NCBI RefSeq assembly: GCF_017114915.1
Contig: NZ_JAAUOE010000031.1
Location: 21,023-64,999 of the forward strand
Direction of reading: 5' to 3'
Source: Pseudomonas frederiksbergensis
GTDB lineage: Bacteria; Pseudomonadota; Gammaproteobacteria; Pseudomonadales; Pseudomonadaceae
DNA: 43,977 nucleotides
Below the pieces are notes generated by a model. That model ran no database searches. It saw only the letters and a list, made by a program, of their open reading frames with translations, and was not told the DNA's origin. Each line of letters begins with the position of its first letter. Within the stretch, counting starts at the first letter, position 1. The position numbers were made by a program, and so were the translations under genes. Of this stretch, positions 31,226 through 38,895 are shown one piece after another.

Positions 31226-33574
31226 ATGAAAAGACTACGTCTGCTATGTGCCCTGATCAGCTTTACAACTCTGCCTGTCCTGGCCAATACGGCATCGCCA
31301 AACAAAGATGCCTTTGTCACCAACCTCATCAATCAGATGACCCTCGACGAAAAAATCGGCCAACTGCGGCTGATCGCTATCGATGAAAACATGACTCCCG
31401 AAAGGATTCGCCAGGAGATTACTGCCGGGCGCATCGGAGGGACGTATGGCTCTGTAAGCCGTTACGTAAACCGCCCCATGCAGGATGCAGCTCAACAGAG
31501 CCGCCTGAAAATACCGATGTTTTTCGGTTGGGACGTGATACACGGTCATCGAACCATTTTTCCCATCGGCCTGGCCTTGGCCTCCAGCTGGGATATGGAC
31601 GCCATCGAGTTGGCCGGTCGAACGGCGGCGAAAGAAGCCAGTGCGGACGGTATCGATATGACCTTTGCACCGATGATCGATGTCGCCCGTGATCCTCGCT
31701 GGGGGCGAACGTCCGAAGGCTTCGGTGAAGACACCTATCTGGTTTCGCGGATTGCCAGAGTGATGGTCCAGGCCTACCAGGGCCAAAACCTGAACGCCGC
31801 CGACAGCATCATGTCCAGCGCCAAACACTTTGCGTTGTATGGGGCTGTCGAGGGGGGGCGCGACTACAACGGCGTCGACATGGGCCTGGCCCGGATGTAC
31901 CAGGACTATCTGCCACCTTATCGTTCGGCGATCGAGGGTGGCGCTGGAGCCGTCATGGCGGCGCTTAACTCGATAAATGGTGTGCCGGCAGCGGCCAATA
32001 CATGGTTGATGCAAGACCTGCTTCGCAAAGCGTGGGGCTTCAAGGGACTGGTCATCAGCGACCATAACGGGGTAACCGATCTGGTTCAGCATGGTGTTGC
32101 GAGGGATCCTCGCGAAGCGGCCAGGCTCGCCATCAGGGCCGGCATTGATATGAGCATGAACGACTCCTCCTATGGCCCGGAGTTACCGGGGCTGCTTGAG
32201 TCTGGCGCTGTTTCCCAGAACGATATTGATAACGCGGTGCGGGAAGTCCTGGGTGCCAAGTACGACATGGGGCTGTTCGAAGACCCTTACCGGCGCCTCG
32301 GCGCTGCCAGTGAAAGTGCTGCTGATAACAACGCCGAAAATCGTCTGCACAGAGCGCAGGCCCGTGAAGTGGCACGCAAGACACTGGTGTTATTGAAGAA
32401 TGAAAACGGGCTCTTGCCGCTGAAAAAGGAAGGCACGATTGCGCTCATCGGCCCGTTGGCAAAAAGTGCCGTAGACATCATGGGCAGTTGGTCGGCAAGC
32501 GGTGTGCCCGCGCAATCGGTGACGATCTACGACGGGCTGAAAAGCGCGATGAAGCAGGGCTCGCTGATCTATGCCCGAGGAGCCAATCTCGAGGAGGATC
32601 AGGAGGTTGTTAAATACCTGGAGTACCAGGGAGTGTCCGAAATCGCCAACGACCCTCGCCCGGCAGCAGAGATGATTGACGAAGCCGTCAAGGCTGCACA
32701 GCAAGCCGATGTTGTGATTGCCGTGGTGGGCGAGCCCCGTAGCATGTCCCATGAAGCGGCCAGTCGAACCAGCCTCGATCTGCCTGGGCGCCAGAGTGAA
32801 TTGATCACCGCCCTGAAAGCTACCGGCAAGCCGCTGGTACTGGTATTGATGAACGGCCGGCCGCTTTCCATCGGCAAAGAGCAGAAACAGGCCGATGCGA
32901 TCCTGGAGACCTGGTACAGCGGCTCCGAGGGAGGCAACGCCATTGCCGATGTATTGTTCGGTGACTACAACCCGTCCGGCAAATTACCCATCACCTTTCC
33001 ACGTTCCGTGGGGCAGATCCCCAATTACTACAGCCATCTGAACACCGGCCGCCCGTACCTGCCGGGTGCGCTTCGCAACTACACGTCGCAATATTTCGAT
33101 CAATCCCATGGGCCGCTTTACCCCTTCGGCTATGGGCTGAGCTATACCGATTTCAGCCTGACCGACATGTCCCTGTCTTCGACCACACTGAACAAGACCG
33201 ACAACCTCGTCGCCAGCGTCATGGTGAAAAATACCGGCCAGCGTGACGGCGAAACAGTGGTTCAGCTGTATATCCGCGATGTCGTTGGCTCCGTCGCCCG
33301 TCCGGTCAAAGAACTGAAAAACTTTCAAAAAATCATGCTCAAGGCCGGCGAGGAGAAAGCAGTCCACTTCAGCATTGATGAGAACGACTTGAAGTTCTTC
33401 AACGCCCAATTGGAATACACCGCCGAGCCTGGCGAGTTCCGGGTGCAAATCGGCCTGAATTCCCAGGATGTGAAGGAGCAGAGTTTTGAGTTGCTGTCAG
33501 AACAAGGCAGTCAAGACAATCACGCGCCTAGTGCAGAACCTGTAGGAGCGAGGCTTGCCCGCGAAGAACGATGA
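31226..33574 (+). CDS. bglX: Periplasmic beta-glucosidase BglX (GH3) with REP-encoded tail
   Basis: 782 residues. Signal peptide MKRLRLLCALISFTTLPVLA; GH3 N-terminal barrel with the substrate loops KHFALYGAVEGGRDYN and the nucleophile in VISDHNGV (D279); GH3 C-terminal sandwich (LLKNENGLLPLKKEGTIALIGPLA, WYSGSEGGNAIADVLFGDYNPSGKLPIT); and a fibronectin-III-like end (VKNTGQRDGETVVQLYIRD). It hydrolyses terminal beta-glucosides. E. coli BglX ends at the SFELL-equivalent position; here 25 more residues follow, the last 11 (PVGARLAREER) encoded by a REP arm at 33539-33571. AAGG precedes the ATG at 31226. Confidence 0.93.
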   Translation: MKRLRLLCALISFTTLPVLANTASPNKDAFVTNLINQMTLDEKIGQLRLIAIDENMTPERIRQEITAGRIGGTYGSVSRYVNRPMQDAAQQSRLKIPMFFGWDVIHGHRTIFPIGLALASSWDMDAIELAGRTAAKEASADGIDMTFAPMIDVARDPRWGRTSEGFGEDTYLVSRIARVMVQAYQGQNLNAADSIMSSAKHFALYGAVEGGRDYNGVDMGLARMYQDYLPPYRSAIEGGAGAVMAALNSINGVPAAANTWLMQDLLRKAWGFKGLVISDHNGVTDLVQHGVARDPREAARLAIRAGIDMSMNDSSYGPELPGLLESGAVSQNDIDNAVREVLGAKYDMGLFEDPYRRLGAASESAADNNAENRLHRAQAREVARKTLVLLKNENGLLPLKKEGTIALIGPLAKSAVDIMGSWSASGVPAQSVTIYDGLKSAMKQGSLIYARGANLEEDQEVVKYLEYQGVSEIANDPRPAAEMIDEAVKAAQQADVVIAVVGEPRSMSHEAASRTSLDLPGRQSELITALKATGKPLVLVLMNGRPLSIGKEQKQADAILETWYSGSEGGNAIADVLFGDYNPSGKLPITFPRSVGQIPNYYSHLNTGRPYLPGALRNYTSQYFDQSHGPLYPFGYGLSYTDFSLTDMSLSSTTLNKTDNLVASVMVKNTGQRDGETVVQLYIRDVVGSVARPVKELKNFQKIMLKAGEEKAVHFSIDENDLKFFNAQLEYTAEPGEFRVQIGLNSQDVKEQSFELLSEQGSQDNHAPSAEPVGARLAREER

Positions 33575-33632
33575 CGCGTAATACCTGAAAAGCCGCGGTG
33601 CATTCTTCGCGGGCAAGCCTCGCTCCTACAGG
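33539..33632. repeat. REPIN: two REP arms in inverted orientation
   Basis: A perfect 30-base inverted repeat, 33539-33568 and 33603-33632, of the type CCTGTAGGAGCGAGGCTTGC-cccgcgaagaa, separated by 34 bases. Such paired REPs are mobilised by RAYT transposases in pseudomonads. No RAYT gene is in the window. The left arm is translated as the end of bglX. Confidence 0.9.
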
Positions 33633-33645
33633 CGCGCGATAAGCT

Positions 33646-34419
33646 TTAGTGGTCATTCGCCCCCTCCAACCAAACGGACGGGGCCTGCCCCAGCACACGA
33701 CGAAACATGGTCGAAAATGCAGCCGGGCTGTCGTAGCCAAAATCCAGGGCAATCCGCGTCACCGGCGTGCCCACTGCCAGCCGCGCCAAGGCCAGCACCA
33801 CACAGGCCCGCTGTCGCCATTGGCTGAAACTCAGCCCGGTTTGTTGGCGGAACAGGCGATTGAAAGTACGCAGGCTGATATGCAACTGATCGGCCCATTG
33901 TTGTGGCGATTGATGAGCGTTCGGTTGCTGGAGAAACGTCTGACACAACCCGAGCAGACGCGAATCCATGGGCAACGGAATGTGCAACGGCAAATGAGTG
34001 CTACGAGCCAGCTCATGCAGCAACAAGTCGATCAGAGCACCGTCACGCCCGGTCTCGTCGTACTCCAGCGCAACCTCCACCGCCTCCATCAGCAAATGCC
34101 GCATCAACGGCGAAACGCTGATCACCTGGCAGCGGTTTCCCAGATCAACCGCCCCCGGTTCGATATACACGCTGCGGGTACTCACCCCCAGCATCAACAC
34201 CTCATGCGCCACCCCCGGCGGAATCCATACCGCACGTTGCGGCGGCACCACCCAATTGCCGTCGTGCGTACTCACCTGCATCACCCCGGTGGCGCCGTAC
34301 AACAACTGCGCCCGTCGGTGGGTATGGCGCGGCAACCGATGACCGTCGGAGTAATCCGTGCCGATGGCCACCACCGGTCGTGGCGTGTCGTCCAGCAGAT
34401 CAATCGAAACATTGCGCAT
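33646..34419 (-). CDS. AraC-family transcriptional regulator
   Basis: About 257 residues. An N-terminal cupin (SDGHRLPRHTHRRAQLLYGATGVMQVSTHDGNWVVPPQRAVWIPPGVAHEV) and a C-terminal double HTH (SPQQWADQLHISLRTFNRLFRQQTGLSFSQWRQRACVV and TPVTRIALDFGYDSPAAFSTMFRRVLG). Start MRNVSIDLLDD at 34419 or an upstream ATG at 34455; neither has a clear ribosome site. It is divergent from a TauE/SafE permease gene, the usual arrangement of such regulators with their target exporter. Confidence 0.88.
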   Translation of the reverse strand: MRNVSIDLLDDTPRPVVAIGTDYSDGHRLPRHTHRRAQLLYGATGVMQVSTHDGNWVVPPQRAVWIPPGVAHEVLMLGVSTRSVYIEPGAVDLGNRCQVISVSPLMRHLLMEAVEVALEYDETGRDGALIDLLLHELARSTHLPLHIPLPMDSRLLGLCQTFLQQPNAHQSPQQWADQLHISLRTFNRLFRQQTGLSFSQWRQRACVVLALARLAVGTPVTRIALDFGYDSPAAFSTMFRRVLGQAPSVWLEGANDH

Positions 34420-34531
34420 CGAGCGGCACCCAAGGGTTGGCGTAAACGCAAACATTATTGGCTGACTTGCTGAAGCAGGCCAAGCCCCGTCGCTCTATCG
34501 TCGACCACTCTCAACCTACGGACGATGCGCG

Positions 34532-35350
34532 ATGTTCTTCTACCTCTTGCTGGCACTCTTCGGCTGCATGACCGGCGTTACCGCGGTGCTGTTCGGCTTC
34601 GGCGGCGGCTTCGTCGTCGTGCCCTTGCTGTACCGCATGCTCACCACCAGCCACGGCACCGACGACCCCATCAGCCAATCGGCGATGCACATCGCCGTGG
34701 CTACCTCGACCTGCGTGATGATCGTCAATGCCCTGATCGCCACCAGAAAGCATCACCACGCCGGTCATCTCATTCGTCATTATCTGTGGCCGTTGGGTGG
34801 GTTCATCGGCCTCGGCGCGATTGTCGGAGCCGTTGCCGCGATGTGGGCGAGTGGTGAGCTGATCCGGTTCGCCTTCATCGTTTACCTGGGCGTGACCATT
34901 CTGGATTGTTTGTTCAGACGCGGTTTTCTTACGCAGTCTGACGCTGTCATCCCACGGATGTTGGATAGGGCAGAAGTATCTGGCGGCGGTGTGGGAATTG
35001 GTGCTATCGCCACGTTTCTTGGTGTGGGCGGTAGCGTCATGACCGTGCCGTTGCTTCGGCGTTGTGGGCTGAGCATGTCTCAGGCGACGTCCATGGCTAA
35101 TCCGTTGAGCTTGTCTGTGGCGTTGGCCGGGACGCTGACTTACATGGCGATGGCGGGATTTTCCGAGTTTGATCTGGGGACGTGGTTTGTGGGTTATGTG
35201 GATGTGCTGGCGTTTGTGGTGCTGACGGTTGGGTCGCTGATGGGGATTCGGTTGGCCACGCCGTGGATTGGGCGGATACCGGATCGGGTGCATGCGCGGG
35301 TTTATGTTGGTTTGCTGGTGTTGGTGTTGCTCAGCCTGATGCAGAAGTAA
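34532..35350 (+). CDS. TauE/SafE-family sulfite (anion) exporter
   Basis: 272 residues, eight or so membrane helices in two repeats: FYLLLALFGCMTGVTAVLFGFGGGFVVVPLLYRML (GFGGGxVVVP motif) and ISGGGVGIGAIATFLGVGGSVMTVPLLRRCG (GVGGS motif), the paired signature of TauE. Such proteins export sulfite, sulfoacetate or related anions. Divergent to the AraC gene, which probably controls it; substrate unknown. Confidence 0.9.
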   Translation: MFFYLLLALFGCMTGVTAVLFGFGGGFVVVPLLYRMLTTSHGTDDPISQSAMHIAVATSTCVMIVNALIATRKHHHAGHLIRHYLWPLGGFIGLGAIVGAVAAMWASGELIRFAFIVYLGVTILDCLFRRGFLTQSDAVIPRMLDRAEVSGGGVGIGAIATFLGVGGSVMTVPLLRRCGLSMSQATSMANPLSLSVALAGTLTYMAMAGFSEFDLGTWFVGYVDVLAFVVLTVGSLMGIRLATPWIGRIPDRVHARVYVGLLVLVLLSLMQK

Positions 35351-35463
35351 GGTGCAATGAAGCTCGATTCCCCCCGCGCAACCTCGCCATAATCTATCCT
35401 CATTCAACCTGCGCCGCATTCAATCTGTCCGGCGCTGTTTCCAGCTCATTCAGGGATCGATCA

Positions 35464-36627
35464 ATGCTCAAAGGATTGTTACGCCTGGCGCCAGTCGCGC
35501 TGTTACTCATGTTGTGTTCCACGGCTCATGCCGAAGCCGGGAGACGGGTGTTCACCGGCACGCTGGGCAAGATGCCAATCGTGCTGGAGGTGAGTACTGC
35601 TAGCGCTGAAAACATAAGTGGTCGCTATTTCTATGAGAAGTACCGCAAGGACTTGGTGCTCAGCGGCAAGAAGGAAGGGGCGATGCTAGTTCTCGACGAG
35701 GGAGAGCAGCGTTATGGAGAGAAAGCACCTCGGCCTCAAATTCATCTGAACATCGAGCCCAAAAGATTTTGGGGGGATTGGAGCAACGACGAAGGAAAAA
35801 CTCTGAAGATTGAATTGGTGGAAGCCAAACTGCCGGCAATGCCTGCCGGTACTCTGCCTTACCTCGCCAGACTCCATGAAACTGATCCGTACGAATATCT
35901 GCGCCTTCAAGGCATGACGCTCAAACCAGGAAAGACAGAAGCGTTCAATGGCTACTCACTGCAATGGTGGAGCGAGCCGCAAACAAAGACGACGCTGTTT
36001 GAAGTCATTTCGGGCTACACCACCGAAGAGCGTCAACGTATCAATCAACAGTTGATGGGGCGCTTGTGGCAGGAAGTGGTGGGCTATTACGGATGTCTCG
36101 CCGGCGGTGGTGTGAACTTCTACCACCAAACGATCAAACCGTTGTTGATGACGCCTTCGGTCATCAGTGTGAACATCGGTACGGAGTACAGCTGTGGCGG
36201 CCCTTATCCGGATCAGAACGATGTACCGCTTAACCTCGATGCCAAGACCGGCAAACCCCTGGAGCTTGAAGATGTTCTTTGGGTAGGGGAGGGAAAACCG
36301 CTGCATTACGAAGAACTCTACGGTGAAAGCGATCAGTCACCTGACACGTTCACCGCGTTTTCCGCGTACCGCTCCAACGAGTTCGCGCCCTGGCTGGTGG
36401 CGCAGCTCAGTAAACTTTATCCGGATCAAATGACCAGCGATGAGGATTGTGCCTACAGTGACGAAGATCCGTGGCGTTTCCTGTCTTGGCACTTCACCGA
36501 AAAAGGTATCAAGCTAGAACCTTCATTTCCCCATGTAGCCGCTTCTTGTGGGCATGTTGAATGGAGCGTCCTGCCTTACAGCCTCATCAAGCAACACCCC
36601 GGTGGCGTAGCGCTGCAACTGCCCTGA
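35464..36627 (+). CDS. Secreted protein with DUF3298-like C-terminus
   Basis: 387 residues. N-terminal signal peptide MLKGLLRLAPVALLLMLCSTAHA, then a beta-rich part starting GRRVFTGTLGKMPIVLEVSTASAENISGRYFYEKY, and a second part with VISVNIGTEYSCGGPYPDQNDVPLNLDAKTGKPLELEDVLW and the final VEWSVLPYSLIKQHPGGVALQLP, which is like the DUF3298 domain of RsiV-type and lipoprotein families. AGGG precedes the ATG. Cys pairs (YGCLAG, YSCGGP, DCAYSD, ASCGHV) suggest disulfides. Function unknown. Confidence 0.7.
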   Translation: MLKGLLRLAPVALLLMLCSTAHAEAGRRVFTGTLGKMPIVLEVSTASAENISGRYFYEKYRKDLVLSGKKEGAMLVLDEGEQRYGEKAPRPQIHLNIEPKRFWGDWSNDEGKTLKIELVEAKLPAMPAGTLPYLARLHETDPYEYLRLQGMTLKPGKTEAFNGYSLQWWSEPQTKTTLFEVISGYTTEERQRINQQLMGRLWQEVVGYYGCLAGGGVNFYHQTIKPLLMTPSVISVNIGTEYSCGGPYPDQNDVPLNLDAKTGKPLELEDVLWVGEGKPLHYEELYGESDQSPDTFTAFSAYRSNEFAPWLVAQLSKLYPDQMTSDEDCAYSDEDPWRFLSWHFTEKGIKLEPSFPHVAASCGHVEWSVLPYSLIKQHPGGVALQLP

Positions 36628-36634
36628 GGTTGGG

Positions 36635-37624
36635 TTACTTACCCGCCAACCCCGGCGCTTCCCGAATAATGAAGTGATCCAGGTTCTCAATATTGGCACT
36701 GAACACCCCGAACGTCTGTTCGGGGTTTTTCTTGCTCGGCACCTGCTTCAACTCCGGCGTCACGCCATAAAAGAAGCAAAACAACTCGGCATCACTGTCG
36801 ATGGCGTGCTTGATCTCTTCCAGGAACGCTTTGCGCTTGCGGTAGTTGTCGATCAGCTTTTTGCTCAAATAAACGTTGACCAAGTAAGGCTTCTTCTTCG
36901 CCTCGTCCGGTTGCTTGAACCAGACCTTCTGTTCGAAATCGATGCGAAAACTCTGGGTGTAATCCTTGATCTCCTTGATCTTGCCCCAGTAAATCAACCC
37001 CTTGTTGTCCTGCAGATACTCGATCTTCTTAAAGAACGACCCATAAGGTGCCGTGTGCTCGCCAATCTTCAGCGGCATGCGCTTGAGCAGCTCCTTGTCC
37101 TCGAAGTTCGACACAAAACACTCCACCGGATGGGCGAAGACACTGGTCTTGTCCGGCGCCGACTCCCGGCTCGGCTGCTCGACGTCGCTGGCCGCTGAAG
37201 GGGGTTTCGGATCGTCCCGCATCACACCCGCCGCCATCACCGGGTTCGACGGCTTACGCACATACTCACGCCGAGCCAGCAACAACTCCGACGGGAAATG
37301 CTCCTCCCGACTGTCATCCGATTCCGCACCATCCACCTCCAGGCCCGACGCCGGCGTCTTCAGACTGACATAAGGACAACCCTCGACATGCCGCGTGCTG
37401 GGCATGTTCTTGAAGTGCGGCGTGCGCACGTAATTCACATTCTTGGCGTTGAACGTCCCCAACACGTTGGTCGCATCAAACGCCAAACGGCAGGCATCGT
37501 TGGGGCACTGGAAATGCTCCTTGGCGGAATCGAACTCCATCGTCTCGTCGAAATTCAAATCGCGCACGTCATAGATCGACAGCTTGTCGTCGAGGCTGAG
37601 GCAGTAGGCGAGGTCGAATTTCAT
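36635..37624 (-). CDS. Hypothetical protein with CoiA-like metal-binding N-terminus
   Basis: 329 residues. C40-x4-C45, then H70-F-K-N, H79 and C83 (CPNDAC ... PHFKN ... HVEGCP) follow the zinc pattern of CoiA-like and related competence/defence proteins. The middle (VLLARREYVRKPSNPV, SAASDVEQPSRESAPDKTS) is low-complexity and charged; the C-terminal half (VECFVSNFEDKELLKRMPLKIGEHTAPYGSFFKKIEYLQDNKGLIYWGKIKEIKDY, and KKPYLVNVYLSKKLIDNYRKRKAFLEEIKHAI) has an alpha/beta look of unknown fold. Start 37624 is the first with the family-like N-terminus. Neighbour of an HNH nuclease gene in the same direction. Confidence 0.6.
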   Translation of the reverse strand: MKFDLAYCLSLDDKLSIYDVRDLNFDETMEFDSAKEHFQCPNDACRLAFDATNVLGTFNAKNVNYVRTPHFKNMPSTRHVEGCPYVSLKTPASGLEVDGAESDDSREEHFPSELLLARREYVRKPSNPVMAAGVMRDDPKPPSAASDVEQPSRESAPDKTSVFAHPVECFVSNFEDKELLKRMPLKIGEHTAPYGSFFKKIEYLQDNKGLIYWGKIKEIKDYTQSFRIDFEQKVWFKQPDEAKKKPYLVNVYLSKKLIDNYRKRKAFLEEIKHAIDSDAELFCFFYGVTPELKQVPSKKNPEQTFGVFSANIENLDHFIIREAPGLAGK

Positions 37625-37729
37625 GGCGGGCTCGGGTCCTTGAGTGGGGAAAGGTATTAATAGCGGGAGGCGGGGTGGGTTGCACTGACTGTTTTCAGCG
37701 CGGCGCAAAACCTGTGGCAACAATCCAAA

Positions 37730-37755
37730 CCTGTGGGAACGGGCTTGCCCGCGAT
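37730..37755. repeat. Single REP element
   Basis: CCTGTGGGAACGGGCTTGCC then CGCGAT, one arm of the REP type seen as a pair at 33539. A partial copy (AACCTGTGG) precedes it at 37709-37717. It lies between two co-directional minus-strand genes. Confidence 0.75.
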
Positions 37756-37817
37756 TCTCAAAAACACCGCAGCGATCAAGTCCATCGCTCCCTCGCCACG
37801 GACAGCATTCAATCTGG

Positions 37818-38531
37818 TTACTCGGGAATTAGCCGAGCGACCCGCTTATAGAGTAACGCTGTGAACTCAGTTTTCTCGTCGGAATGGTGGCAGCTCCGAT
37901 GACAGTTCGGACACAACGCTACAGCGTTGGTGATGCGGTCTGAACCTTTCTCGGCGAGTGGCTTTACGTGGTGAACCTCCAGAAAAGGCAAACCAAGTTT
38001 TTGAAATGGAGCGGGCTCGCCACAACCTTCGCAATGGCCTTCGGCTTCATTTCGAACCCAGGCTCTGACTTCTGGATCACGAACATATACCGCGCTTGAG
38101 CTTGATGCTCGCTTCGGTTTCAGAATGCCCTTCGGCGGTTCCTTTATCTTTTGCTTCTGAAGCGCAACCGTGCGGCGTTCTAGCGTTTCTTCGTCGGCTG
38201 TCGGAGCGGAGGGGTCACCAGGCTGAATGCCCCTTTCAGTTAGTGCAGCTCGAATTAACTGTTCAACATTCGAACCAACGTTTTTGGCAGGTTTGTATCC
38301 CTTGATAGGATTCCGATCCATCGTCACCAGAACTCTAGAAATGTTCTGCATTCGGAATTCGACCGAGCCTTTGGTGCGGGTCGACAAGGCCGACTCACGC
38401 AGTACGCGATTTTCATGTGCCTTGTTGAATTTTTGGCCGTTTAGCTCTAGCTCAAGCATCTTCAGATAGGCATCAACCGCCGCCGTAATCTCAGAAACGC
38501 TCCAGTCGCTGTCTTTCTTCTTTTCGCTCAT
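37818..38531 (-). CDS. HNH endonuclease with accessory N-terminal domain
   Basis: 237 residues. The C-terminal HNH/zinc module is CEGC (C167, C170), LEVHHVKPL (H187, H188), ITNAV (N202) and CPNCH (C207, C210, H211), like type IV (McrA-type) restriction enzymes. The N-terminal half (WSVSEITAAVDAYLKMLELELNGQKFNKAHENRVLRESALSTRTKGSVEFRMQNISRVLVTMDRNPIKGYKPAKN) is a recurring partner of HNH nucleases whose role is unclear; it may recognise modified DNA. A nine-base perfect hairpin lies seven bases before the start. It is divergent from the PoNe toxin gene. Confidence 0.85.
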   Translation of the reverse strand: MSEKKKDSDWSVSEITAAVDAYLKMLELELNGQKFNKAHENRVLRESALSTRTKGSVEFRMQNISRVLVTMDRNPIKGYKPAKNVGSNVEQLIRAALTERGIQPGDPSAPTADEETLERRTVALQKQKIKEPPKGILKPKRASSSSAVYVRDPEVRAWVRNEAEGHCEGCGEPAPFQKLGLPFLEVHHVKPLAEKGSDRITNAVALCPNCHRSCHHSDEKTEFTALLYKRVARLIPE

Positions 38532-38895
38532 ACAATCGCCGAGGGTTGAAAACCCTCGGACGATACTGAGTGGCCATTACACCTGTCTACGAAAAATCCT
38601 ACAGAAAAGACCGACGCATCGCTCAACCGATCCTACAAAGACACCGTCGCTCTAACCCACCGAATGCTTCGATGACTGAAATACCTGCACAACCTTCCGC
38701 CACTAAGGCTTAACCATCGGCACCCGCCGTTGTGTATTTTTGCACCCTAGCTCTCACCTCCAGATCACGCGCATAAGCAGCATGTAGGACATATCCCAAA
38801 ACCCCGTAAGCCTTTTTTGATTCCCCTATAACATGATCTACAACAGCCCAAAATAAAGGGCTATCCATGCCCATACTCAAATAAAGGACGTATCC
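38532..38895. other. Gap between HNH nuclease and toxin genes
   Basis: 364 bases without a gene. It contains a hairpin next to the HNH start (38539-38559), diverged REP-like fragments (ATCCTACAGAAA, ATCCTACAAAG, near 38597-38640) and a small stem AGCCC/GGGCT at 38853-38871. No upstream part of a filamentous-haemagglutinin gene is recognisable in any frame. Confidence 0.6.
38539..38559 (-). promoter_or_regulatory. Hairpin at the start of the HNH nuclease gene
   Basis: CCGAGGGTT (38539-38547), GAA, AACCCTCGG (38551-38559): a perfect nine-base stem. In the message it ends seven bases before the ATG and would occupy the ribosome-binding region, so it may restrain translation or be an autoregulatory operator. 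Confidence 0.5.

Noticed and set aside
35182..35463. An N-terminal extension of the secreted protein back to 35182
   Set aside because: It overlaps the TauE gene out of frame and would bury the clear signal peptide that starts at 35464.
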